Positions 19,980 to 31,900 of a DNA stretch of 64,000 bases are shown here, one piece after another (the first letter of the stretch is position 1; each line of letters opens with the position of its first letter). The notes below the pieces were generated by a model. That model ran no database searches. It saw nothing but the letters and a program-made list of their open reading frames with translations, and was not told the origin of the DNA. The stretch covers positions 903,001-967,000 of the forward strand of contig JADLSH010000158.1 in NCBI GenBank assembly GCA_016169945.1. Reading direction: 5' to 3'. Position numbers and translations under genes: made by a program. This DNA comes from Trachythela sp. YZ-2020 (taxonomy: Eukaryota > Cnidaria > Anthozoa > Malacalcyonacea > Clavulariidae).

Positions 19980-22900
19980 GTATATACTGCAGGGAGCATA
20001 AAAAAGTACTCCAACTCGTGCGTTTATAGTTATATCGAGTTCATAGTTCATTTTCGTATCAGCTTATGTTAGACTTAGTCCAGTTCGTCCTAAACTTGAA
20101 TATGCAAGCTGCGCATGGAACCCCTATACCAAACATTAATTTAAGGGGTGAGGTATTAATTGGGACGAAAGTCCTGTTCAACATCCCAGTCACGTAGGTT
20201 GTCTTGTATAAATATGTTATGACATTGTATATTTCACTAAATCATTGCCTTTTGTAAACATTTGTGACGAATAGGCAATTCCAGCTATCGCAATGCATGC
20301 CGGTAAAAGTGGTTATTTTTCCATTTCGCGCCAAATGGCGGACGGGAAATGTGTATTTTAAACGAAGCTATATTTTTAAATTTTCATGCTTTATCTTTCG
20401 CTCCAAACACTGGTTTAAAAGTTGCATTTTTAGCAGAGGTGATCAGGACTCATAAACGTAAGTTTCGGCGAAATCCATTCGATAATTCGCGAGAAAATTG
20501 CTTTCGAGTTGACACAGAGTGAAGCAAATTTGGCAAAAAGCTGGCTTCGAAAACTACTCTGTCGCACGTTTTGAAGTAAATAAAGTGATCGGTAAGAGCA
20601 CTGTAGACAATTTACCCCTTCAAATGGAGCTCTGTAACCAAAGAATCTAGATTTATTGTTTTTTTATGTATTTCTGACTGCTTCATTTCTACGTACAGGC
20701 AGTTAAAAATCAAAATGTTTTAGCCGACATTTTATCAACATGTCCCAGAGGTATGGCTTATATGGTTTGTCGCGAAAACAAACCCGGTTAACTAGCAACT
20801 TTCTCGTTATTTCCGAACAGTATTGACTGTAAAATACATCTGCTTTGCTGTTGACTTTATCTTGGCTATATTTTTGGTTGTGGCCACATGGTGTTTATAG
20901 AATAGTAGCAAAAATTAGTGTTTTGGTTGCTGTGTGTATGCAAAAGGTTGTATTTTTAAGAAGCCCTTCCATTAAAATAACTGAAAATATATTATATGCA
21001 AAGTCCTTTGTCTGCCACTACTCCAGACAGTAAGTAGTGACTATCATGGCCAGTGATTGCTGAAAATTGTTAACAAACAGCCCTTTGTCCCATGATATAC
21101 TGTAGTTCAACTATAATTGTTTAGGGGCTGTTCATAAGAACCATGCTTGCTATCCCCATACCAAGACTGCTTCATATATTGTTTTATATATATCTGTAAG
21201 CTTGGGGTCCAGTGTTGGCTGCAGCCAAAAATATACAACACTGCTAGTCCCACAACATTCGGAAGGGTTGTCGTTGCAGCCCATGACTGCCCGCTTGCTA
21301 GAACCAAGGCCAGATTTTGGTGTACATGCTGGGGGTCTGGGGGAGGTGAAATAAATTTTAGGGGAGGTGCAGTGTAAAGTAAAAAATGTTACTTTATGTA
21401 TGTAATGTAATATATGTATTTATGCATTATGATTGTGTGACTTATCCAATTGAAATTGTGTTTGAACAAAACTTGGCAAGTTGGTTGTAATGGTTCTGTT
21501 ATTATTCAATATTAAATTTTGATCCATCATTTAACTGTTAACAAGGGGAGGTGTATAAATTACCAGGGGTGGCACAAAAATTCTCAGGGGAGGTGCAAAA
21601 TTATCCCAGGAGATGTGCTCACCTCCCCTCAAAATCCGGCCATGGTAGTGACTAAGTGGCTGTTGGACTAAGGCAACATCTCCACATTACTGTGTTCACA
21701 TGAAACTTTCAAGTGCGCCAAACAAGATCCACACCAAACATTCTAGATTGTGAATCGTTATTGGGAGGGTGGGAGGATGGGCAGTGAACAAACCAAACTG
21801 TTGTGGACCATCAGGTCAGTTTCTGCTTCTCTTGCTGCTTCATGAAGGGTCTGCAACTGTATGTCACTCAAGTAAATCAATTAAAAAGGGTGTGGATGAA
21901 ATCTGGTTCAGATTGGCACTTCCAAAGGGTAACCTTAAGTCCCTGTTTAAGATATCTTACTAAGAGGGGGAGATATCTTCCTAAGAGGGGAGTGGGGGTA
22001 GTGAGCAAACTTCCCATTTCCCTTAGGGGGAAGTGTGAACATTTTCTGTAATTACCTATTTTGCAAAAATTATATCATTGGCTTGGATAGCCAACACATA
22101 TTAGGCACATGACAAGCTCGCAAGGTGAGCTAGAATGATTTGTCAAGGCCATCATCAGCCTACAATTATAACTCATGTGGACATTTAGGTGGGAATTAAA
22201 TAAATAAAACCTTGGACTTCAAAAGTAAACAAAGGTAATTGAATTGGCCGTTATAATAATAAAGACAAAATCTTTAAAAATGCCACCACCATACACTGCA
22301 CCTCCCCTAAAATTTATTTCACCTCCCCCAGCATGTACACCAAAATCTGGCCTTGGTCCTAGCAAGCGGGCAGTCGTGGGCTGCAACGACAACCCTTCCG
22401 AATGTTGTGGGACTAGCAGTGTTGTATATTTTTGGTTGCAGCCGACACTGGACCCCAAGGTTACAGATATATATAAAACAATACATGAAGCAATCTTGGT
22501 ATGGGCATAGCAAGCATGGTTCTTATGAACAGCCCCTAAACAATTATAGTTGAACTACAGTATATCATGGGACAAAGGACTGTTTGTTAACAACTTTCAG
22601 CAATCACTGGCCATGGTAGTCACTACTTACTGTCTGGAGTAGTGGCAGACAAAGGACTTTGCATATAATATACTTTCCGAGTTATTTTAATGGAAGGGCT
22701 TCTTAAAAATACAACCTTTTGCATACACACAGCAACCAAAACACTAATTTTTGCTACTATTCTATAAACATATGTGGCCACAACCAAAAATATAGCCAAG
22801 ATAAAGTCACCAGCAAAGCAGATGTATTTTACAGTCAATACTGTTCGGAAATAACGAGAAAGTTGCTAGTAAACCGGGTTTGTTTTCGCGACAAACCATG

Positions 22901-25900
22901 TCAAAGTGAAGCCATGCCTCTGGGACATGTTGATAAAATGTCGGCTAAAACATTTTGATTTTTAACTGCCTGTACGTAGAAATGAAGCAGTCAGAATACA
23001 TAAAAACAATAAATCTAGATTCTTTGGTTACAGAGCTCCATTTGAAGGGGTAAATTGTCTACAGTGCTCTTACCGATCACTTTATTTACTTCAATACGTG
23101 CGACAGAGTAGTTTTCGAAGCCAGCTTTTTGCCAAGTTTGCTTCACCCCTGTGTCAACTCGAAAGCAATTTTCTCGCGAATTGTCGAATGGATTTCGCCG
23201 AAACTTACGGTTATGAGTCCTGATCACCTCTGCTAAAAATACAACTTTTAAACCAGTGTTTGGAGCGAAAGATAAAGCATAAAAATTTAAAAATTTAGCT
23301 TCGTTTAAAATACACATTTTCCGTCCGCCATTTGGCGTGAAATGGAAGAATAACGGCTCAATAACCACTTTTACCGGCATGCATTGCGATAGCTGGAATT
23401 GCCTATTGAATAATAAGTATAGGTAATCATGCGATGGCGAGTACAATTAGGGATTAATAGTACGAGTGATGTTTGGAAATTTTGCCAAAATTGGACGAGC
23501 CGCCGGGGCGAGTCCAATTTGGCAAAATTTCCGCCATTTTGTTTGTTTTGGGAAAATCATTAATTGTACTGCAGTACAATTAATGAAATAATTGTACTCC
23601 TCTCAACCAATCAGCATCCAGTAATTTTGTCATGCTAATAATAATAATAATAAACGGAACATTGATATTAGCTAGAAATGATTCAACTCGCGTCACTGAC
23701 TAGATTTGTATGCAATGATATTAGTCATGATATAGTCTTGATATGGTCATGTATCAGAGGAGGAATCGTCAGTATACCACAATGCATTGCGTCTCATTAA
23801 TATTCACATTAGAAATTTTCCGATGATGACTCATGATGTGTGATGAAAAATTACGGATTTAATTGAGAATTTTCTCTCAGAAAATCTGGTATTTTTTAAG
23901 GTATGTTTTTATATTTGTTTTATTTGTGCATCTTATTTCACGATTTTTTACTTAGGTACTTTATGCATCACGTTTTAGCTATGCAATCACGCATTGTATT
24001 TACCCTTGTTTCGGGTCAGTGGACACGCTACAAAAGTGGCTTTCATATATGCAGGAGATAATTATATTTATCAATTTCAAAAGTAAAAAAAAATCACAGA
24101 ATCGAAGCCAGGAAGAGTTATTCTTTCTATTGGTCCTTTAAAACACGAATTAACTCCTAAAACCGACGAGTAATCGCGGTTTGAAAATTGGGTATCTTTG
24201 CTATATTCTAAAATATTGGTTATTGATATTGCGATTTTTCGCCCCCGAAACTTCGAATTTTTGAATCAATTTTTTTATAACTGTTTTATATGTGAATGTA
24301 TTTCAACGATTTTTGACTTGTTTAGTTGATATATCACGCTTTAGGTATCCCAATCACGCATTATATTTACCATTGTGTTGGGTCAGTACGCAAGCCTCGA
24401 AAATGGCATGTAAACATGTAGGAGATTAAATGGGTAATGCAAGAGAAAACTCAATGAAAATCACATCACTGAAATCAGGGAAAGTTTTCCTTTTTACTAA
24501 TACCAAAAAACCCAAATTAACTCCTGAAATAAGCGAGAAATTGCTGTTGGAATATCGGGTGTTTTTGGCTATGTTCTGTCGGTAATGGCGCCATGTGGCG
24601 GGAAGATGCCACATGATTGGGGCATTTTAAAATGGGCTTCAAGTCAGAAGGCTTTGGATGGTCTTTTATTCCATATTCATATAGCGCCACAGAAATAAAC
24701 AACAAATTTGTAAGATTAACTCCACTGTCTTATTAGATATTACTTTGTATATACATTTCCAAAATGACCATAAATTTCAGATTAAGCACTTATATTATTA
24801 ATGGTTCAGAGTAGGTGTAATAATCATTCATGATTGATCTTTAATAACTGAGCAAGTTTCAGTTTTTTCTTCGCCTTGGGAAATATGGCCAGGCAGGCCA
24901 GACCTTCCTCAAACTGCTTTTCTGCATGAGTCAAGAAAAGTGAGATTTCAGCTGTTTGGTTCCAAGTAAAAATACAGTGACATGAAGTGAATTTTTTTCT
25001 CCATGTTCTAACTTTTATATTACATATTCTAGGGAAAGTGTCAATGGGAATGACATGTTATGGTCAAGTTCATGGACTGAGTCTCATTTGCTGCACCACC
25101 TTTGGATGATTATGATACCACTCTCCTCCGCAGAGGCTGTGAGCTATTAAAATAATTAGTAAGACTAATGAAAATGCTCGAGAACTCACTATTAAAAACG
25201 ACTAATTTTTAATAGCTCACAGCCTCTGCGGAGGAGAGTGTTATGATACTATTAACATACTATGTAGTATACAAAATAGAGCCATTTCATAACAATCCTG
25301 AACTTTTTGTATAAATAGCATTGAACCCAATTTTAATAGGAAATAATATAGGAATATTTACATGAGATAGAGATACGGCTGACCCAGGTTCACAAACTTG
25401 CCTGCTTTATCACTTGCCTGCTTTATCACTTGCCTGCTTTATGTACCTATTACAATCCTCAGTGTTGCAACAAGTCCAGTCATTGACTCAGAGTGCCATA
25501 CTCAATTGAAGCATTTGATTTAATTTAAGTAGAGTTGTTGACTCCCTTATTCAAACACCTTGAGTTGACTAAATACAACAATGATAATTTGTAAATAACT
25601 CTTTCAAGTTAGTGCAAATCTCAGGCAAATAGATCTAAAAATCTTTTGAGAAAATTAGATCTTACATAAATACCACAATTTTTGAACAAGATTATTCTTG
25701 GCTGGCAAAGCTAGTGAGATTGGCAGGCAAAGGTATCATCAATCCATGTATTTTAGTTGGCATATTTATAATTTGAATAAAGTAGTACTTTCAGAATGAT
25801 ATATTTGCTTCTGATGTAATTTTTAGATTTCAATTGCACCATTTTGTACTTTGATTATTTCTCTTTTGATAATAGATAAATAATTAAATAGTAACCTATT

Positions 25901-28900
25901 ATTATTGTATGTATATAATATATAGGTGCATTCATTAAGTGTGATAGTGCAGCATATGGTGGCCAAGTCTAAAAGGAAAGACCATTAGCCAAGACATTAT
26001 TTGCCACTCTCAAAAGGGTGAATACATTTTGACCACCATATGTAACACAATATAAGACACTTAATAGCTATATTGGATTTTAGTATAAACTTAGTAATAG
26101 ACTATCACTTTTCCTGCGTTCTGATTGGCTACGCTACTCGTAGACTATTAGTGATAGTCTACTAGTAGCAAAATTCAAAACAATGGCGTGAAAATTCACG
26201 TTTAAAATTAATATTAATACTTTTGTTTACTTTTGTATTGTGTTCCCTAGTTCTCAATAAATGCTATAGTTTATACTAAAACAATTAGACAACTCGGCCT
26301 CGTTGGCTATGAGCGAATAGTCAACTCGGCTTCGCCTCGTTGACTATTCGCTCATAGCCAACTCGGCCTCGTTGTCTAATTGTTAAGTAGTTTAAGGTTT
26401 AATTTTTTGTTCTATTGAAGTGAGATTTCATCTCCTGAGATGGAATTCCTTATCAGCTTTTCAATTTGTTAAAATAGAGGTTTAGTTTGGCTGGGGATGA
26501 GTTTGTCAAGTTAAGTAACCAAGTATGTTGATTAATCTGCATAAGAGTAATGACAGTAAACCAATTTCTCCATGCAACGTGAAGCATCGCATTGAAGGTG
26601 GTGGTGTGCCAGTCAAAGGTTTTGTAAGCAGGACAGCAATGGATGAACTTTAAGCATCTAGTTACAATATTGATATTGCAGCAGCCAGTATATCAGATTG
26701 CCATTAGGAACACATTTCTACGATATTTCTTTCTAAAAGTAAAAACAATTCTATCATTAACATACTTGGTAGAATACATTTATCTATGTAACAACCTGAA
26801 TATCACTCTCAATTTTGAAATACAATAATACAATAGTGTAGTAGTTTAGTACAGTTGCATTATATGCCTTATTTACTGACATTTAACCAGTCCAAACACA
26901 GAAGATATCGTTTGTCTGATGATTGTAAAAGCTATTAGAAATTGCTGAAACAGAACATGACATACACCAACATATTCATACAATGTCAAATTATGTTCTA
27001 AAATAAATTAAATAATGTGACATGTAATTTTGTCTGTAATGAAATTTTGTCTGTAATGTTTTATATGACAAATAATTATTAATTGCAATTGAAATTAGAA
27101 TCCAATATTACCAGTAAAAATTTAACCTTGAGAACAATACACGAAATGTGTTTAATATCATATTTTCTGGACTTTTATACGTTAGGCAAAAATGCATTTA
27201 TACGAAACGCCCGAATGAATCGTGACTCTTCGAAAGCTTGACCATTTATATTCTACGCAAAATGGCTTGAAATTACCACTAAACGTCGTTTCACAGCGGG
27301 CATGAACAATAAGAAGTCAAAATGGTCCTAAAATCAAAGTTTTCTTGTGACAAAAGTTGGAAATTTCACCATAATGCGACTGCTGTTCGCTTCTGTCAGT
27401 TCTGTGTTTATGTTTGCACTGCGATGGCCAACCGAAAAATGAACGAGCGAGCTCCGGCGAATTGATAATATGTACTAAAACCGCAATGCATCACGGTATA
27501 CTGACGATACCTCCTCTGGTCATGTATCTTCTATGATTAAGAATTTAGGATGGGACACATTGGAGCAACAACGTAGGACACGCCACCAAACATGTATGTT
27601 CTATATTAAGATATATCAGCATTATCAGGGCAACGTTGGTATAGGCCTACCCGAAGAAGTGTGTCCGTTAACAAGGAAATCTAGGCTGCCTAATCTACAA
27701 CCTTTTCGCCAGCTTCAATGTAACACTAATATTTTGAAGTTTTCTTTCCATCCTAGTCCTAGAGCTAAATTGCATCTGGAATAATCTGCCAATCCACGAA
27801 CTTTCAAGTAGCATTCATGCATTTAAATATATTGTTATAGTCAGGGAGGCAGAGGGAATTTCGTTTACCTCATCGAGGGGCAAATTTATTTTACCACACA
27901 ATTGTAGTTTAGTACGTGGTAAAGACGATTCCGGATGTTGTTTGCCCCAAAATTTCTTCTATGCGCTGTTTCGTCTTCTGAGACATCGTGCGAACGCCAT
28001 GTTTTTATTGCGAAATTTTCAAGAAGAAGTGAGCCCACGTTACTTTCGCCAGCACCAGGTGAAAAACTTCGTTTAAGCTACATTTAAGTTACCACTATTA
28101 CCTCATTTTAAAACTAGTTTTAAGCGTAAAATTGTAAAAAACTGTGAAAATATTAATCTATATTTAATCTATATGAGTCTTTCTTAATAAATATTATATC
28201 CACGCTATCTCTACATGTAAAAGTTGTTAGTATATATTTACAGTTACACATAGACACGCGCGGTTAGTCCAACAGCATCGGTCATGAATAAGATTACAAA
28301 GGACAGTCTAGTCTGTGTTGGTCTTTTCAAGCTACCGAGCTTCTTTTCAAACTACCATTGGTGCCAAGTTTTGGCAGAATGGGATTAATTAATTCCGGTC
28401 CATCTTTAAACATAAACGCAGCAGAAAACATATGAACTGAAGTTCATTGTTAAACATCAGCACACCAGAAAACTGGAGGAAAGTTCATCTTTAAACATCT
28501 ACGCTCCAGAAAATAGGAGGAAAATTCGACATCACCGCACCAAAAAAGAAGCAATGTTCATCTTTAAACATCAGCGCACCAAAAAAGGGAAGAAAGTTCG
28601 TTTTTTAACCTCAACGCAACAGGAAACAAAAAAAAGTAAATCTTAAAGCATCAACGCACGTACCAACGTTCATTTTTAAACATCAGCGAACCAAGAAACG
28701 AAAGACATGTTTAGGTACTAATCATATAGAAAGCGCCAGTATACACGCTATCTTCATTTCGTAGCCATGTGGTCAACACTACCGCTCGAGATTTTTTACA
28801 GATTTTTTAGGGAGCCGTAATTAAATGGGCAGCCGGAGGTTATTTGATGGGGTCATGAAACAAAATCGTTCTTCGTAGCAGGGGGTTAAGACCAAATTTA

Positions 28901-31900
28901 TAGTAAAGCAAAGGGGCTTTAGTGAAAATAGATTTAATAATCAAGTGAATGCAATTTGAAATTTGTGTGTAAGAAATCTATACCTTTTAGTATAAATACT
29001 AACCACAGCCAGTATTAACCCATTAACTTGTAATACGCCCAGATGCGCCCTACTTTACTATTTTACTCAACCTCGTTCCCAGCCTCTTCTCTCTTGTGGA
29101 GATTTTACTCTGTCTAAAGCCAGACGATTCTACTCGTCAGTGCTAGGGAGCTGCCAGTTAATGGACTAACAAAACTATCTGCCAGTGTTTCCCCTTTAGC
29201 TGGTAATCAGATGCTCCCAATTTTAGTATTTTACTGTCTAAGCCAGACGATTTTACTCCTTAGTGGTAGGGTGCTGCCAGTTAATATAAGAAGATAGTAG
29301 TGTGAAACTATATAATGGATTACACCAGTACAATATGTATCTATTGTGTGTTTGCACAATCTTGATGTTAACAGTTCAATGAGAGTTATGAAATCATTTT
29401 TCTAATAATTGAGGGGGTGCCAAATAATTTCTCGAATGCATGGGAGGGGCACAAACTATTCAAATTATATAAAATAGGCCCCCCATGACACATACTTAAT
29501 GACCGCTCCCTTAGTATATTCAATTAGACTTTTTGAGCTTTTTGCCTTTAGGATGGTGTGAAGTATATTTTAATTTAACTTTGAAAGGTGGCGATTTTTT
29601 GTATAATATTTGTTTAATCATGTATTATTAATCATGTATAATATTTGTTTAATATTTGTATAATCTAGTTGAAGGGTTTTAGTAGATGGAAATTATCGAG
29701 TGTAAATTATTTACATTTATTGGACCTAACCAGGAACAGCTGCGAAAAATGCAACTATAGGTCCCTGGCAGGAATCGAATCTGCGGCCCTGCGATTCCGG
29801 TGCAGCGCTCTAACCAACTGAGCTACAGAGTCCAGCTGTCGAGCTCTAACCACAAGTTCATGTATATATACGATGGTACTGCCATGTTAGGTTATAAATG
29901 GGTAAATATTAAATTTTGTTGGCATCTCACTCGATTGAATAATAAATAGTTGAAGGGTTTTAGTAGATGGAAATTATCGAGTGTAAATTATATACATTTA
30001 TTAGACCTAACCAGGAACAGCTGCGAAAAATGCAACTATAGGTCCTGGCAGGAATCGAATCTGCGGCCCTGCGATTCCGGTGCAGCGCTCTAACCAACTG
30101 AGCTACAGAGTCCAGTATATAATTTGCATAATTTACATATAAATGTATATAATTTACACTCGATAATTAACCCTTCAACTATTATTCAATCGAGTGAGAT
30201 GCCAACAAAATTTAATATTTACCCATTTATAACCTAACATGGCAGTACCATCGTATATATACATGAACTTGTGGTTAGAGCTCGACAGCTCGACTCTGTA
30301 GCTTAGTTGGTTAGAGCGCTGCACCGGAATCGCAGGTCCGCAGATTCGATTCCTGCCAGGGACCTATAGTTGCATTTTTCGCAGCTGTTCCTGGTTAGGT
30401 CTAATAAATGTATATAATTTACACTCGATAATTTCCATCTACTAAAACCCTTCAACTATTATTCAATCGAGTGAGATGCCAACAAAATTTAATATTTACC
30501 CATGTATATCTAGATTATAGTTTAGTATATCTCCTAGTATGGTATTTCTGAATTAGGGGTACATCGTTAAAGCATTATTAAACTTGTATAATTGTGAGCA
30601 AAAACGGCCAAGCCCAAGAGATAAACTTGATAAGCAAAGGTAGTTCATCTGCGTACTAAGTTCATCCACACAGACGAACTTGCGTGTCTGTTATGTCGAC
30701 GTCACGGAACCCTGTACTGGCTACTTATCATTATATGTAATGTTTACAATATGAGCATCCGTGTTGTAAGCAAGTTTATACATGCCCATAGGCATTATAA
30801 AGTTAAGTTAATGAAACAAGCGTTACGTTCGGATAAAAAAGTAAAGTTGTGCAAAGTCCGTTTATCTTCAATTACATCAGGTCAGGTACAAAACGCGTGA
30901 CCATACACGCGTAAAGCGCCAGGCAAGTAACAATGAACCATTGTCAAACACTTCCTCTCTTGTGCGTGGGAAAATAGACCAATCAGGTCTCACCGTTTTT
31001 GTGGTGAAAAAGTTTGATTTAAATTATAATAAACCGCAATCTTTGGACATCGAAATTATAATATATCGCAACTCCTGGACATACTTCGGCGGTGCTATGC
31101 CTCCTGTTCGACGCCAACGCGTCACTACACGACAACGCGCGGAGAATGCAACTCAGCCATCGGCGAACGAGCTTCGACAACAATGCTTTAGACAAAGGAC
31201 TGTCTGACCACGACCGTTGAAACACATTGATCGCGAGACTGCAACAACATGCCTCAACGTCTTCGTCGAACAATACCGCCACAGAAGCCGAGACGATTGT
31301 CGATATCGCGAGCAAATAGCACACGAGCAAATAGCACTCGAGACAACATCTGTGCCACGCTTTCGCGTGCCACGCGAAAGCCCTCTGCTAAACAACGCTC
31401 AGTTGACCCAAATCCAATCGATCGTCGCGAGGACGGTTGATTGGGATTGAACAATCGGTGAACGATATCGCAACAAACGCCGCTCGTGCTGGAGTACAAG
31501 CCATGGCAAGTGCGCCTTTGCCAGTCCCTAAGAACGAGCCACAACAATTAAGCACCGAGCCTTCGTCGATATACAACACCACACCAATCTCGAAGCCAAT
31601 GTTCCAAACGTTCGAATCCGAAGCGCTGCATTCCTCTCTACCGAGTCTTCCTGCTACCAACCATCTCAGTCTTCCACGACGTACCGGCATCATATGTGAA
31701 GAATATCCAGTCGGGTGAGTTTGCCAAAGAGTTTTATTTAGTAGAGTAGACGAACGTACAGCCTGCTAGGTTAACACTCGAAAACTCTATCATTAAAGTT
31801 AAGCCGTCCACTCAGTGCACCACAAATATTACGGACATCGATAAGTATATCTGTAATCGCTGCGACGGGGAGCATGCCGGACTTTACTGTCCAGATGATC

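Larger units (their letters stand above)
23756..27517. mobile_element. 3.8-kb non-autonomous TIR element with 11-bp target duplication
   Basis: The left terminus begins AGAGGAGGAATCGTCAGTAT and the right terminus is the reverse complement, with 4 mismatches in 35 bases. Exact direct repeats GGTCATGTATC flank it (23745-23755 and 27518-27528). An 11-bp duplication fits Mutator-like elements. No transposase frame is present, so mobilisation would need help in trans. Inside are a diverged tandem duplication (23915-24590), a 34-bp-arm hairpin (25121-25239), and a complex palindrome (26281-26383). Confidence 0.8.
23690..27842 (+). mobile_element. Old LINE reverse transcriptase C-terminus, split by a TIR element
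   Basis: The left part (about 23695-23755) reads TRFVCNDISHD; the right part (27529-27842) reads SSMIKNLGWDTLEQQRRTR, then LPEEVCPLTRKSRLPN, FRQLQCNTNILKFSF and, in another frame, WNNLPIHELSSSIHAF. Both are consecutive parts of the C-terminal region of a CR1/L2-like reverse transcriptase. The interruption is exactly the 3762-bp element plus one 11-bp duplication. Confidence 0.65.
29666..30500. repeat. tRNA-like cassette: two direct copies and one inverted
   Basis: Units of about 280 bp run from agttgaagggttttagtag to ggcatctcactcgattgaat. Copy 1 (29666-29945) and a truncated copy 2 (29946-30116) are direct; copy 3 (about 30158-30500) is inverted. Each carries a tRNA-like core with box A and box B. 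This could be a tRNA-derived SINE or a tRNA-bearing tandem repeat. Confidence 0.7.

Noticed and set aside
20264..21377. Several open frames of 60-80 codons in the left inverted-repeat arm
   Set aside because: They occur mirrored in the right arm in different frames, have no recognisable motif and no conserved start, so they look incidental to the repeat.
29761..30364. Three functional tRNA-Ser genes
   Set aside because: The anticodon loop lacks U33, the stem has a mismatch, and no long variable arm exists. The cores are embedded in a larger repeated unit.
31254..31693. Overlapping Arg/Ser-rich frames on the minus strand opposite the gag-like region
   Set aside because: They are shadows of the GC-richer plus-strand coding sequence.
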